Positions 25,001-38,431 of a stretch of 64,000 nt of DNA are shown piece after piece. This DNA comes from Corella eumyota (Eukaryota; Chordata; Ascidiacea; Phlebobranchia; Corellidae). Each line of letters begins with the position of its first letter. Positions within the stretch are counted from its first letter, which is position 1. The stretch covers positions 6,510,001 through 6,574,000 of the forward strand of contig OY720102.1 of NCBI GenBank assembly GCA_963082875.1, in the 5' to 3' direction. The translations under genes were made by a program, and so were the position numbers. The notes beneath the pieces were generated by a model. It saw nothing but the letters and a program-made list of their open reading frames with translations, had not been told where the DNA came from and made no database searches.

Positions 25001-25421
25001 TCGCAAATCAATGGATGTCTATAGTTTTTCTATGATGGTTTACATGATATTAACAAGAAGGACTCCTTACGAAGGAATCACAAGTAAAAATTACTTGGAA
25101 GGTATCAAAAATGGAAATAGGCCAACCTTAGAAAAAATTCAGGAGTTAAAGGCTACGCTAGGAAGGGATGGTATTGATATTATTAACCAACTTCAAAATG
25201 AAATGGAGAATTGTTGGAATCATGACCAACACTTAAGACCAAAAATCGTCGATGTACGGAATCGTCTACGAATTACGCTTTCCAAAGTAGATATATGGAT
25301 AATTCAAGAACATATTTGTAAAATTGCCAGAAAGCTAGAATTTAAAAATGTATGCCAAGATTCTTATGAATGTCAACCCATAGATAAATTCTCCCCACCA
25401 AACTTTCAATTTACAGAATAA
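19069..25421 (+). CDS. eIF4G-like MIF4G / coiled-coil / kinase chimera (gene C)
   Basis: Leader exons are 19069-19169, 19573-19607, 20048-20100, 20503-20584, 20783-20835 and 20895-20963, then 21447-21554 and 21793-22161 (ending in DNAWKPKK). MIF4G exons are 22310-22447, 22610-22771, 22941-23174, 23246-23350 and 23520-23627, with [46 protein letters not shown] and GPKTLDQI, very close to animal eIF4G. The coil is short: 23728-23811, 23939-24022, 24091-24153. The kinase is 24218-24399 and 24563-25421, with GFGVFG, VAVK, HGDLK, DFG and APE. Missing relative to D are the RDPN exon body (only its 3' end, ASVPSA before a donor near 21290, survives) and the eIF4E motif. A NYGMQ exon at 20226-20291 has lost its acceptor AG; skipping it keeps frame. 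This is the cleanest full-length chimera of the three. Confidence 0.88.
19733..19961 (+). mobile_element. tRNA-derived SINE in intron 2 of gene C
   Basis: Same family and same intron position as the copy in gene B, with matching flanks (tatatgcaatatact before, tttgttatgtta after). The insertion therefore predates the gene duplication. Confidence 0.9.
21634..21706 (+). repeat. Three copies of a 24-bp intronic repeat
   Basis: acttggaatattattatg plus ttaaaa occurs three times in a row in an intron of gene C; it is absent from the B and D introns. Confidence 0.85.
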
Positions 25422-26702
25422 TTATTTTTTTAATATATGCGATATGCAAACTCTGTTGTGTTTGACCTTAAGTTTTAATAAAGTATTGTATTGATTTATT
25501 TTATGATTTATCTGTGTAATTGAAGAACAAATAAGTGTACCCTTTAGTTCGTTTTGTAATGATAAATACTTTCATATGCTTACTTAATTATAGTTAGTGG
25601 TTTGAAACAAATATATCTATCTAAGCATCTCCTTATGGCCTTCCTGCCTAAATAAACTATGCACTTGTCAACCAAAGAGATGTGTTTTTAGATTAATAAC
25701 ATGTCACATTAATGCAGTTATTTTAGTTTAAATTTATACTTTTTTTTAGTTTATTGTAAAATTGTTTTTGTTTAATTTGGTTTTTGATCCACACAGAATT
25801 AGAATAAAAATTGTATTTTTTAAAAACCTAAACAATCAAATAAAAAAGTTACACAGCATTAGGGTCCTGGATATTTACAGAGCACAGTTAAAAATTATTC
25901 ATTAAGTTGAAATAAAAATTTACTAAAATGAACAGTGCAAATAAAACAATATTCTATTCCTATCAAAATGTTTATACAATAAAAATTTTTTCGTCATATT
26001 ATGTGAAAAACCAGATTATTTATTTCTTATTACTTATTCCTTATTCAAATAGAAAGTACATAACATGCATTCATTAAATAACAAAACATATACGGTTACA
26101 TGCACTAATAAAAATAGGTCTAACCCCTAGCAAGCACAAACTATATGTAAGCACAAAATAGAACCTAATAGAAACAGGGAAAAATCACTGAACCAAATAG
26201 AAGAGAACTACAATAGCATACATAAACAAAGGCATAACTTAAAATTAAGTAACTATAAGAAAACTTACAATCTACAAAAGATAACACAAAATAAACATTC
26301 AAAATATATATTTAACATTATGCGTTGGGTGTTATTAAAAGACTTCCCGAAATGAAAGCTTTTAATAAACGGTAAAAAAACATCAACGAAAATAATAAAA
26401 AGTTTATATTGGTACCGGATTTTATGCATAAATAAATAATAAAAAAAATCAATATAAAAGTATTAGTGTACCATATAGTAAAAGTCTGAATAATAAAAAA
26501 GATGCATTATAAAAATATTAAATTTATTTAGTGAATCAATAGTGCTAGTAAAGTCAATAAAATTAAAAATCTTAGCCTAGTTAATGGGTAAATTTGACAT
26601 TTTAACCTCATATCTGTGTTGTCTTATCATGAACTTTATTGTAATAATTAAAACCAATTATATATTATTAAATGACAAAACATACGAAAAAATACTTGTA
26701 TC
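25422..26702. other. Intergenic region between convergent genes C and E
   Basis: An AATAAA at 25477-25482 is the likely polyadenylation signal of gene C. The rest is AT-rich, with no open frame of note, repeat or element that I can recognise. Confidence 0.6.
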
Positions 26703-29543
26703 TTAATAAAACTCAGAGGGGTTCCAACATTGAAACTGATTTTTACAAGGTTTTTTTAGTCTCATGTTTTGGACTATATCACAAACCCGATATTGCATAT
26801 CTCCAAGATCAATTTCAGATAAAAGTTCGTTCAGGTAGTCCCTTGTTTTAATCATTGATTGTCGGCATTTTGGATCATGTATCCAACTTTGTTCTATTAC
26901 AGACTTAATAGCAAACATAATATCATTATCTGTTGAGATTGTAGAGTGTTTAACTTCCGATAATGATGGTCTGTTACCAATTTTGATATTTTTCAAAAAA
27001 TTTCGAATACCTTCTTGTGTGTATTCAAAAGGGTAATTTCTTGTTAATATCATGTAAAACATTAATGATGCACTATAAACATCCATTGATTTTTGAAATC
27101 GAATATTTGGATTTTTTAAGGCTTCAGGAGCCAAATATACTTTTGTAAACAAATTAGTAAAGTTACTAGGACTTGTTGAAGCCATTCCAGTGCAGGTCGC
27201 ATAATCAGCACCACCAAAATCGGATATTTTACATGTTAAATCACTAGTAAGAAGAATATTATTAACTTTCAAGTCACCATGGGTAACTCTTTTGGTTGGA
27301 AACCTGTTGTGCATATATGCTATTCCATTTGCTATATCAGATACAAACCTCAACTTAACAACAGGGGGAATTATTTTAACTTTATCCTTATGATCTAAAA
27401 GAAGAGTTTTTAGGTCACCTCCAACCATGTATTCCATAATAATTCCTGCAGATCCAGGCCAAAATGTATAACCGTACACTTGTGTAATATTTGCATGAGA
27501 TAACAGTTGTAACATCTGACATTCATTTGCAATTCTAGACAACATTTAAAAATTAATATTTTTACCGATTTACACTTCCAATTTGTGGTGAAATATTTTT
27601 AAATTCTAATATGACTAACTACATTTAAAACTTCATAGCAAGAGAATAAAATAAACTAACTCCGAAATAATTTTATTTGTATGTGTATCAGAACCAGTAA
27701 CTGGAATCCGCTTTACAGCAACAGCACCCAAAGCTTCAATAAAAGCAAGATGAACTATTCCAAACGCCCCCTTTCCCAAAATTTTTTTTGTAGCGATCAT
27801 TATTACCTGTTCCTCATACAATGTTACCGATTTTTCCTAAATATTTTTTTCAATAAAATGTAATAGGTAATAACAGTTTATCTTATTACTAAAATCTACC
27901 TTTTCCAATTCTTTCAATTTTTTTTGAAGTTGACTATTTTCACCATTTAATCTTTCAATAGTCTAAAAGCCAATTGTATAAATAATTTTAAACAGCTATT
28001 ATAAACATGAAAATGATGTTTAGTTTTTACCTTTTCTTGTGAAATTAATTTTAAGTTGAGTTGTTGATTTTCAATTTGTAGATGTTGATTTTGTAATTCC
28101 TTGATAAAAATATTATAAATGACACGTTAATTTAGAAGAATGCTAATTTAACAAAATAGTATAAATTAAAAGTTTGTTTGGTTAAGAAAATTTAAAATTA
28201 AAAGTTATTAAATTTTGTTTAATTTGGTTATATAGATTTATGTTTTTACAACTAAGCAATACACATAAAATAACACCACCAATAAAAGTCATAAAACTTT
28301 ATAGCTTTAAAATAAACTTGTTCACAATTACGGCACATACATCTGTAACATTTACTAAAATCATTCAAACTATAAAACTAATAAGCATTTCTGTTCAAAC
28401 TTGTGGTGATTGCTGATAAATAACTTGTTGTTGATTGAAAGGTGGGTTAAAATACGATCGGAAATACTGAGATATGGGCTAAAACACAAACAAAAAAAAC
28501 AGTTAATTTAGTTTTATTATTAAAAAAAAATTACTAAAACAGCAGAATAACTAACACCAGGTGGCCTTTACAACTAAGCAATACACATAAAATAACACCA
28601 CCAATAAAAGTCATAAAACTTTATAGCTTTAAAATAAACTTGTTCACAATTACGGCAAATACATGTTTTATACATCTGTAACATTTACTAAAATCTTTCA
28701 AACTATAAAAATAATAAGCATTTCTGTTCAAACTTGTGGTGATTGCTGGTAAATAACTTGTTGTTGATTGAAAGGTGGGTTAAAATACGATCGGAAATAC
28801 TGAGATATGGGCTAAAACACAAATAAAAAAAACGGTTAATTTAGTTTTATTATTAAAAAAAAATTACTAAAACAGCAGAATAACTAACACCAGGTGGCCT
28901 TTACAACTAAGCAATACACATAAAATAACACCACCAATAAAAGTCATAAAACTTTATAGCTTTAAAATAAACTTGTTCACAATTACGGCAAATACATGTT
29001 TTATACATCTGTAACATTTACTAAAATCTTTCAAACTATAAAAATAATAAGCATTTCTGTTCAAACTTGTGGTGATTGCTGGTAAATAACTTGTTGTTGA
29101 TTGAAAGGTGGGTTAAAATACGATCGGAAATACTGAGATATGGGCTAAAACACAAATAAAAAAAACAGTTAATTTAGTTTTATTATTAAAAAAAAATTAC
29201 TAAAACAGCAGAATAACTAACACCAGGTGGCCCGACATTTAAACCCTTTACACTTAAACCTTAACCTCTCTAAATCTATATGCATACTTTGCAAGAAGGG
29301 CCCTATAAAAATGCCACTATACAATAATATGACATTATAACTTGTAATGTAACAGAATTACACCAACATTGAATTGGAAACACTGCGGGTTTAAATTTGA
29401 TTGAGGCTGTTGTGTGCCAGGCTGTGGCATATCATCTGATGTCATTGGTGCAAAAAATGGGTCGGACTAAAAATATAAAAATTTTTCATTATTTTAATAT
29501 TTTAAAAGATGGTTTTAGAAGTGCAGAAAAAACTAACCTCCAT
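26703..29543 (-). CDS. Coiled-coil TKL-type protein kinase (gene E), inverted
   Basis: Read on -, firm exons are 28031-28099 and 27900-27962 (coil), 27661-27836 (glycine loop GKGAFG, VAVK) and 26703-27534 (HGDLK, DFG, APE). Upstream, three near-identical 78-nt exons (29067-29144, 28734-28811, 28401-28478) each encode 26 Q/P-rich residues. A possible first exon ATGGAG at 29538-29543 and a second starting at 29466 (SDPFFAPM) would complete the N-terminus, but I could not fit the donor of the second exon to phase 0, so the start is uncertain. There is no MIF4G and no eIF4E motif. The kinase is the most divergent of the family, with Asn for Asp after HGDLKV and a shorter, different C-terminal tail ending CWNPSEFY. 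All catalytic residues are present. Its opposite orientation separates the psiA-C and A'-D modules. Confidence 0.78.
28247..29233 (-). repeat. Triplicated 333-bp block carrying one exon of gene E
   Basis: Blocks starting at 28247, 28568 and 28901 are nearly identical; the first lacks 12 bp. Each holds one 78-nt Q/P-rich exon with its acceptor, and 333 is divisible by three. Copies 2 and 3 resemble each other most, pointing to recent slippage or unequal crossing over. Confidence 0.95.
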
Positions 29544-30011
29544 ATTTTAATTGAAGCCTGGTCAGCTGGCCGCTGGTGAAAATCCAGTTATTTGTTAGCA
29601 TAAAGGTTACAACACAAATTGTATAAACAAAACCATAAACGAAAAAAAAAAACGAAACAGCTCCACTACAGAAACTGTTTTAACAAATAAAAAAAAATCA
29701 AGTCATTAAAAAGTTTGCAATTTCGTATCCCACTATTATAACTTTTCACTTGCGCCTGTCTTATAATTGTGTGGATTAGGATGTACCGCAGTCTCATAGC
29801 GTACCTAGCAACGAAATTGTCATATGACCATAGCTATTACAGTGATGTAATATCTATAATATATGACTGTGCCCAAAATTAAGGAAATGAAAAACGGGCA
29901 ATTTAAAAAAAATAAAACACAACATATGCTGCTAGCTTATCTAAAATTTTACTCTACCCTAAGCACTACACAAATTACGTAACATTAATAAAATCAACAA
30001 CAACACGTCAT
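29544..30011. other. Intergenic upstream of gene E
   Basis: No coding signal. A kB palindrome like that before B, C and D was looked for and not found. Confidence 0.5.
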
Positions 30012-30600
30012 TTAGGGTAAATACTTTTCCCTATACTCTAAATGTCGTGGGCCTGATTGGAATTACGTCAACAATGGTACTTACTGTTATGGGATAGAAA
30101 CTTTACAAATACTATTATGACGTTTATAAACACGTGAGTTTCACTCAAAATTAAATATTTTAACCTTATTATTTTAGAAATGAAAATCGATTACATATTA
30201 CTACGCGATTTATCTAGAATGGTGACCAAATACCAACTAATGGAGCTCAGTATCATAGTATAAAATAACTAAAGCCATACCACTACTTAATAAACGAATT
30301 TTTAACTGGCACAAGAGTTAAATCTAGCTAATTAAACGGTTTAAAAGCGTTTCGCCTATACTTCTTTCATGCAAAAAAACACGCTATTTTTGTTTTAGGT
30401 AAATCGCGTAGTAATATTTAATCTATTTTCATTTCTAAAATAATAAGGTTAAAATATTTAATTCTGAGTTAAACTCACGTGTTTATAAACGTCATAATAG
30501 TATTTGTAAAGTTTCTAACGCATAACAGTAAGTACCATTTGTTGACGTAATTCCAATCAGACCCACGACATTCAGAATATAGGTCAAAGTATTAACTGTC
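30012..30600. mobile_element. Palindromic MITE-like element
   Basis: Two arms of about 200 bp (about 30017-30230 and 30395-30595) are inverted copies, including ggaattacgtcaacaa and cacgtgtttataaacgtc, around a 165-bp centre. The outer ends match imperfectly and no target duplication is clear. It directly abuts the foldback element starting at 30606. No coding capacity. Confidence 0.75.
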
Positions 30601-30605
30601 ATTTT

Positions 30606-33549
30606 GGACGCCATCAATAAAATCATAAACGGATTTAGATATTTTAGGAATAAAATTTCATTTACAGTAATTAGATAAAGCCAGTAACAAAATCATTACA
30701 AGAATAGTATCACTTAAGAATTAAACAACTAACGTATTTATATCAACTCAAATGAATAAAAACTTTGACAGAATAGCATCACAGTAATAATTGCATCCAT
30801 AGTGAAAATAATATTAAACTCATTTAAACAAAAACTGCTATAAGATTCTCCTATCAGACTTATCTCAAGTTGGCCGTAAAATCACAACCGACGGAATAAG
30901 ATTGCAACCGACGAAATAAGATCACATTCGACGGAATAAGATCGCAACCGACAGAATAAGATCACAATCGACGGAATAAGATCACAATCGACGGAATAAG
31001 ATCACAATCGACGGAATAAGATCTCAACTGACGGAATAAGCTCACAACCGACGGAATAAGGTCACAACCGACGAAACAAGATCATAAGAGATAGAATAAA
31101 ATTTCAATCGAAGAAATAAGATTACAATTTAAAAAAATATAAAAAAAACGCGAAAATCGCATTGGCTGTTTATATAGGATTACTGTCTGTTAATTAAAAA
31201 CCAAATACTTAATAAGACAATTTTTATTAACCCCTTACCCAAACCCTCTTTTGGGAAATGCCCTTTAGTTTTAAAAGTAATATTAATGTCGGTTGTGACC
31301 TTATTCCGTCGGTTGTGATCTTATTCCGTCAGTCGTGATCTTATTCCGTCGATTGTGATCGTATTCCGTCGATTGTGATCTTATTACGTCGGTTTAGATC
31401 TTATTCCGTCGTTTGTGATACTATTCTGTCGGTTGTAATCTCATTCCCTTAGCTGCGATCTTATTCCGTCGATTGTGATCTTATTCCCTTAGTTGCGATC
31501 TTATTCCGTCAATTGTGATCTTATTCCCTCGGTTGAGATTTTATTCTGTCGATTACGATCTTAATCTTTTCAAATTATTATTGATAATCAGATTTTATTC
31601 CGTTATGGTATTTGTTCTTTATACATCTATTTGTCGAACTATCACAATCAGTATATTATTTAATTATCTAGCAGGTTTTGTTCTGTAAAAGGTCCACTTA
31701 TGTCATGAGTATTATTTTAAAGAAAACCTTAATCTGGTAGTTTGAGCTTAGTCTTTTTGTGGTTTTATTACTTGAATGAGATTTCTACGCATCCCCATAA
31801 AGATATATACAAAAAAAAACATGATGTATTTTACTTCATATGCGGAAAAAAAATATGGCATGTTTTATATTTCAGCTTGTTTCTTGTTTCCTTGTGGTAT
31901 CTTAACACTATCAATGGTGGATAAAAGAATTAACAGGGGAATAAAACCTGGGACTTTGTGCTGTTGCTACTCTATTTATCATCTGTGTAACAGTTAAATG
32001 GGGGTGCGTAGGAATCTCATGCAAGTAATATGACCACAAAAGGACTAAGCTCAAATTACCAGATTAAAGTTTTTTTAGGAATAATACTCATGGCGTAAAG
32101 TGACCCTATACTTAACATAACCTACTAGATAATAATATAATATACCGATTTTGATGATTTGACAAATAGATGTATGAAGAACAAATACCATATCGGAATA
32201 AAATCTGGTTTTTAGTAATAATTTTAAAAGATTAAGATCGTAATCGACAGAATAGAATCACAACCAACGGAATAAGATCACACCCGACAGAATAAGATAG
32301 CAATCGACGGAATAAGATGACGACCGACGGAATAAGATCACAATCGACGGAATAAGATCACAACCGACGGAATAAGATCGCAATCAACGGAATAAGATCA
32401 CAACCGACGGAATAAGATCGCAATCGACGGAATAAGATCGCAATCAACGGAATAAGATCACGACCAACGGAATAAGATCACAATCGACGGAATAAGATCA
32501 CAATCGACGGAATAAGATCGCAATCAACGGAATAAGATTACGACCAACGGAATAAGATCACAATCGACGGAATAAGATCACAACCGACGGAATAAGATCC
32601 CAATCAACGGAATAAGGTCACAACCGACGACTAATATCACTTTTGAAAATAAAGGGCGTTTTCCAGAAGAGGGTTTGGGTAAGGGGTTAATAAAAATTGT
32701 CTTATTAAGTATTTGGTTTTAAATTAACAGACAGTGATCTTATATAAACAGCCAATGCGATTTTCGCGTTTTTTTTTTTTTTTTAAATTGTAATCTTATT
32801 TCTTCGATTGAGATTTTATTCCATCGCTTGTGATCTTGTTCCGTCGGTTGTGATCTTATTCCGTCGGTTGAGATCTTATTCCGTCGGTTGTGACCTTATT
32901 CCGTCGGTTGAGATCTTATTCCGCCAGCTGCGATCTTATTCCCTTGGTTGCGATCTTATTCCGTCGATTGTGATCTTATTCCGTTAGTTGCGATCTTATT
33001 CCGTCGATTGTGATCCTATTCCGTTGGTTGTAATCTTATTCCGTAGGTTGTAATCTTATTCCGTCGGTTGCGATCTTATTCCGTCGATTGTGATCTTATT
33101 CCGTTAGTTGCAATCTTATTCCGTCGATTGTGATCTTATTCCGTAGGTTGTAATCTTATTCCGTTGGTTGCGATCTTATTCCGTCGATTGTGATCTTATT
33201 CCGTCGGTTGTAATCTTATTCCGCCGGTTGCGATTTTATTCCGTCGGTTGCGATCTTATTCCGTCGGTTGTGATTTTACAGCCAACTTGAGATAAGTCTG
33301 ATAGGAGAATCTTATAGCAGTTTTTATTTAAATTAGTTTAATATTATTTTCACTATGGAAGCAATTACTACTGTGATGCTATTCTGTCAAAGTTTTTATT
33401 CATTTGAGTTGATATAAATACGTTAGTTGTTCAATTCTTGAGTGATACTATTTTTGTAATGATTTTGTTACTGGCTTTATCTAATTACGGTAAATTAAAT
33501 TTTTTTCCTAAAATATCTAAATCCGTTTATGATCTTATTGATGGCATCC
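30606..33549. mobile_element. Foldback-type transposon, copy 2 (complete)
   Basis: Outer inverted ends read gga(c/t)gccatcaata. The layout is mirror-symmetric: outer arm (30606-30880), 20-bp satellite reverse (30886-31110), unique block containing cgcgaaaatcgcattggctg (31111-31285), satellite forward (31287-31565), inner arm (31566-31795), centre (about 31796-32000), then the same blocks inverted out to 33549. No transposase is seen. It lies 61 bp upstream of the start codon of gene A'. Insertion into its present place cannot be dated, since no target duplication was found. Confidence 0.88.
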
Positions 33550-33610
33550 AGTTAAATCACTACCACTTGCAATTTAAAGTTTTTTTCCATTTTTGTTAGT
33601 TTCATCCAAG

Positions 33611-36600
33611 ATGTCCATTATGCCGAGGAGATGTAAACAAGATGAACTCATTGAAGTTCCACAAGAAGACAATAAAGATGAGGTCAAAGGTGAAGAGGTC
33701 ATGAACCCAAGCACAAAAGTAATTTAGATCACTTTCTAATCTGTATTAAAAAAAACTGTTGTTTTTAGATTTACTTATATATATCCCATTTGGCATTTTT
33801 ATTCAAATGTTTTTTAATATATAATTTATGGTTTTAACATAGATTGTTGCTTTAATGACTGAGCTTACAAAAACCAAGAAAAAAATCCCAAAATAAAAAC
33901 CTTGATTAATCTGTGATTTTTTCGGGAAACACAAATTTCAAAGTCCACTAAATCAAGTAAAGGATGATATTTTTTTTAAAGCGTAGCACACACTGTTTAT
34001 TAAGTTTATTTTCATGTGTTTGCCCTCTATTTTACCACAGCCATTTTTATTATATACGTCATTTTCTTATCGAGGGCAATTTCTTTGTGGTCGTTTGAAT
34101 TTTTTCGTTTTATTTGTTTTTTTCCATTACACTTTTTAACATATGTAGGTAACTATGACGCGTTTTTTTAAAGAAAGATCAGGTAAGATGAAGTGCAACG
34201 GTTTTAATAACTAATGCAGGTATAATTATATATATAGATTCAAAAAACGGTTTAGGTATAAAACGTCAAATTTGGCTTTTGATAACAGGGTTTATGTGAT
34301 AACATTGCAGCCTAACTAAGTTACTTGTTGTCCCTGGACTTGTTTAACAAATTTATATCAGCGACAATGAATGGAAGACTTGGCTCTGTGCAACATCTAA
34401 GAATGTCTTAAGCAAGACTCTGGATGTTAGTAAATTATTTTAGCGACAATAAAACCCAGATAGGGTACACATTAAGCAATGTATACTTTTATTAACTGTT
34501 TAACTTTCTTTACAACGTTTTAATACCTTAATTAAGATTGAGAATTTGAAGCATTTAGGTATTTTATGTTACGTTTTTAAATTTATATTTGGTGACATAC
34601 ATTTGTCCAGTTCTGCTAAGACTGCTGCTCGTTTTCTTTACCATAGTTTCTACCAAAGATTCCAAAAAAGGGGAACGAATTTTTTTTTACTGCACTGTGT
34701 AAGTGTTTTTCTTTCAGAAAAAGTAGTATTTTAAACCCAGATCAAACGTAGATCACAATTGACTAAAGCCAACTTATTTCTTAAAAGTGTCTTTGTGTTT
34801 AAAATAATGATCCAGGGTCCAAATGCAAGAAAGAAACAGAAATCTCCAAGAATTAAACAAACTAAAGGTAAACTGCAAAAACAACTCGCCTGCTGATGAA
34901 AATATGCTATAAAACACATAATAATAATTTTTTTTTATATTAAAGTGCCTTTATTTTAAAGTGCCTTTATTTTAAGTTAGTGCTAAAATAACTTTTTTTA
35001 TTTAATTATCAAACTTGTCAAGTTTAAAAAATATGAAACTTGGACTTTAAATTGTTAGATGAAAATATGCAAGAACAAGACACAGCATACAATTCGACAG
35101 AAGGCCAACAGGATTTGATGGTAGGCCAACGGGAAATTTATGTTAATTCCTAATGACATAATATTAGCAAAATTTGTAATCTATTTGGTTATTAAATCCG
35201 AATAGATTACAACAGTTGACATTGTTTACCTGGCCACATATTGTTATTTATTATTAAGACCTTTACTGCAGTGGCATAGGCACAATCTAATTTATGTTTT
35301 TAATAGGGATGGGCTGAAATCCAAATTACTCGGATTCGACGAGCCCGAGTATTTTGTCGCGATACTCGGCCGAGTCCGAGTACTCGGTTATGACATCATT
35401 TAAACGTATATAATTGTTCACGAGAATCTTTCCCGCATAATTTTAAAACTGCAAAATTTGCCAAAAAACAGGTATTTATGGATTATAAAAGGTTTAACGT
35501 TGGCAAAACTACTTACCGCTGATAGCAATATCATTTTAGGTCCAAACGAAAATGTTTAAGTCTCAAATTTATTATGCGTAAAATTTAGTAAAAAAAAGTG
35601 TATTAGTTGCGCAATTGTTGCTTAAATAACGTAATATAATTGAAAGTAGATTATAGATTATTAGAAAAAGGCAAACCTCGTGTTTTTTTATGTTTAGTAA
35701 ATCGTATACAATCTTAAATGACAAATTATTACTCGGCGTCCGAGTACTAAAAAATGCTTGACGAGCACGAGTATTAAAATATGCTTAATACTCGGGCCGA
35801 GTACTCGGACTCGGATTTGATTGGCCCATCCCTAGTTTTTAACATTGGATTTGCAATAGTACTTTTTATTTTAAATGCTACAAAACACAACAAAAGTTTG
35901 TTTTGTTGATCATTTTAGTAAGGCTTTTTTAGATATTGAAATAGCCACATTTTTGACTTTAAGTAAATTGACTATATTTTTAATTGTTGTCATTTTGTCA
36001 ATACAACATGTGTGTGTTTGTTAATGATTGTTTTAACATGATTAAAAGAAATACTAGGAGTTATAAATATTGTTGATGTTTACTTCACAATCTTTTTAGG
36101 ATTCGGAAGACTTATGGATGAAATTTCCATTTAGTTCATCAAATGTTGTTGATTTGAATTTGCATGGTGAGGTATGTGGAAAATTTGGTGTAATATTTTT
36201 CGTGATATTAAAAATGATGTGTTGGCTTAAGTTAGACTATTTATTTTTTTCTTTAATATATACGATTTTTTTTTAAAAACCAAGTTGTGTTTAAAATAAA
36301 CTACTTAATTTTTTTTCGTATGCTACATTTCTACCCATTAACATCACATTAATTGTTATAGTATAATTTTAGTTTTCCCTTGCACCTCCAGCTGCGTTTT
36401 GTATCTAAAAGGGGTGTATATCTATGTTCTTTACATAATATAGTTTATAAGGCTCCATATACAGATTTAATTTTTATTTTAACTCAATAACACAGAAAAT
36501 TTATTGTTAAATTTTATGTTTTTAGAAACCTCAAAATAAGGTGAAGCAAACTTCAACTTCACATAGTAAAGATAAAAGTGTTGAGTTAAATTCCTCTTCG

Positions 36601-38431
36601 AAAGATGAGGTAAATACCAGAAATTTTGTTATTTTCTATGCTCCAATAACATTTTTCGTAGTTTAAAATGTTTTTTCTTATAGTTTATTAATAAAAATGT
36701 GTAATATTTATTGCATTGCCAGAATTTAAATGTAAACAGAAGTATCAATCTTATTTTTCCCAAGTTTTTTTTAGGAACTAAATATTTTAGTACAACAAGT
36801 TAACAAGCTGAAATCAAACTTGGATTTAATAAAAAAGGTGAATAACTCTATTATGACTTTAATAATTTGTAAAAGTATATTTCTTCTCTTTTAATTTACT
36901 GCTTATATATTCATATTCTACATGCTCGTTAAAAAGATTAAGCAAAATTCCAAATAAATAGTTTTAAACCATTTTTTTAAAATTGTTGTTTTTAAGGAAT
37001 ATGAAAACGTGTTAAAGGAAAAAGAAACTTTAAAAACTAAAAATGAAAATCTAAAATCTGAATTAGACTTGAAAGAAAAGGTAAACAAATACAAATGTTA
37101 TTTTTTATGTTGGCTAATGTTTAATATTTGTTTTTTTTGCTATAGAAAATTGAAGATTTAAAGGAAAAAATTGCCAACCTAACAGAAAAAGAAAAAAGTG
37201 AATCAGCAAAGGTAGTCAACCGAACTTTTTTATTTTTTAATATGTTTCAAAATCAAGTGAACAATTTATTTTTTAGGAAAAAACAGTAACTTATCACAAT
37301 CCAAAAGATGTTATGTGCGTATCTGGTGATGATGGCTTATTGGGAAGTGGGTCGTTTGGTTGTGTACGCCTTGCTTTTGATAAAGCATGGGGTGCTGTTG
37401 CTGTTAAGTGTGTTCAAGTGACTGGATCTCAAATTGAGACAACTAGGGTCAACGAGCAGTTAGTTCACTCTTCTAATTTTTTATAATATTTGTAAAATTT
37501 TAAGTTATTCTCATTTTTTGCATTATTATCTATTTAAACTAAAAAAATAATCAAATATAAAAACCTTATTAGAATAAGAAATGAATGCCATATGTTACAA
37601 CTATCAACCCATATTAATGTTGTGAGAGTAATTGGTTATACAACATGGTCAAGATCTGCTGGGATTATCATGGAATACATGCTTGGTGGTGACCTAAAAA
37701 CTCTTCTTTTAGAACAAAAAGATAAAGTTAGAATAATACCCCCGGTTGTTCGGTTAAGGTTTGTATCTGATATATCCAATGGAATGGCATACATGCACAA
37801 TATGTATCCTTCCCAAAGAGTTACCCATGGTGACTTGAAAGTTGATAACATCCTTCTTACTGGTGATTTAACATGCAAAATATCAGATTTTGGTGGTGCT
37901 CATTTTGGGACTTGTACTGGAGAATCTTCTACAAGTGCAATTTACCATAACAATATCCACACTAAAGTATTTTTAGCTCCTGAAGCTTTAAAAAAACCCC
38001 ATGGAAAAGTTCACAAATCAATGGATGTTTATAGCTTTTCCATGATGGTGTACATGATATTAGCAAGAAAAGCTCCTAACGAAGGGATGACACACGAAAA
38101 TTACTTAGAAGGTATTATAAGAGGAGATAGGCCAACCTTAAAAGAAATTCAGCAGTTGAAGGCTACAGTAGAAAAGGATAGTATTGATATTATTGACCAA
38201 CTTCAAAATGAAATGGAGAATTGTTGGAATCATGACCAAGATTTAAGACCAAAAATCGTCGATGTACGGAGTCGTCTACGAATCACCCTCTCTAAAATAG
38301 AAATGTGGATACTTCAGGATTATGTTACTAAAATTGCAAGACAACTTGAATTTAAATACCCATGCCAGGATTCCTATAATTGTTACACAATAGATAAATT
38401 TTCCCCACCTAACTTTAAATTTACAGAGTAG
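33611..38431 (+). CDS. Coiled-coil TKL-type protein kinase (gene A'), copy of A
   Basis: Predicted 543 residues from exons 33611-33718, 34816-34867, 35059-35120, 36100-36171, 36526-36609, 36775-36837, 36997-37080, 37146-37211, 37277-37458 and 37573-38431; phases agree throughout. The architecture is as in gene A: polar N-terminus, coil, kinase with GSGSFG, VAVK, HGDLK, DFG and APE. It differs from A in the 63-nt coil exon (ELNILVQQVNKLK...), which is 18 nt longer than A's 45-nt version and equals three heptads, and in a few kinase residues (for example T to A in MILTRK). It lacks the duplicated 3' tail of A. It is the upstream partner of gene D, as A is of B. Both copies look intact. Confidence 0.85.
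35304..35834. mobile_element. hAT-like MITE in intron of gene A'
   Basis: 531 bp, with the same tagggatgggc ends and the same gtttttaa 8-bp flanks (35296-35303 and 35835-35842) as in gene A. It was carried along by the segmental duplication rather than inserted twice. Confidence 0.9.

Noticed and set aside
31742-31997. Short open frames in the foldback centre
   Set aside because: Low-complexity, overlap each other in two frames, no transposase similarity that I can see.
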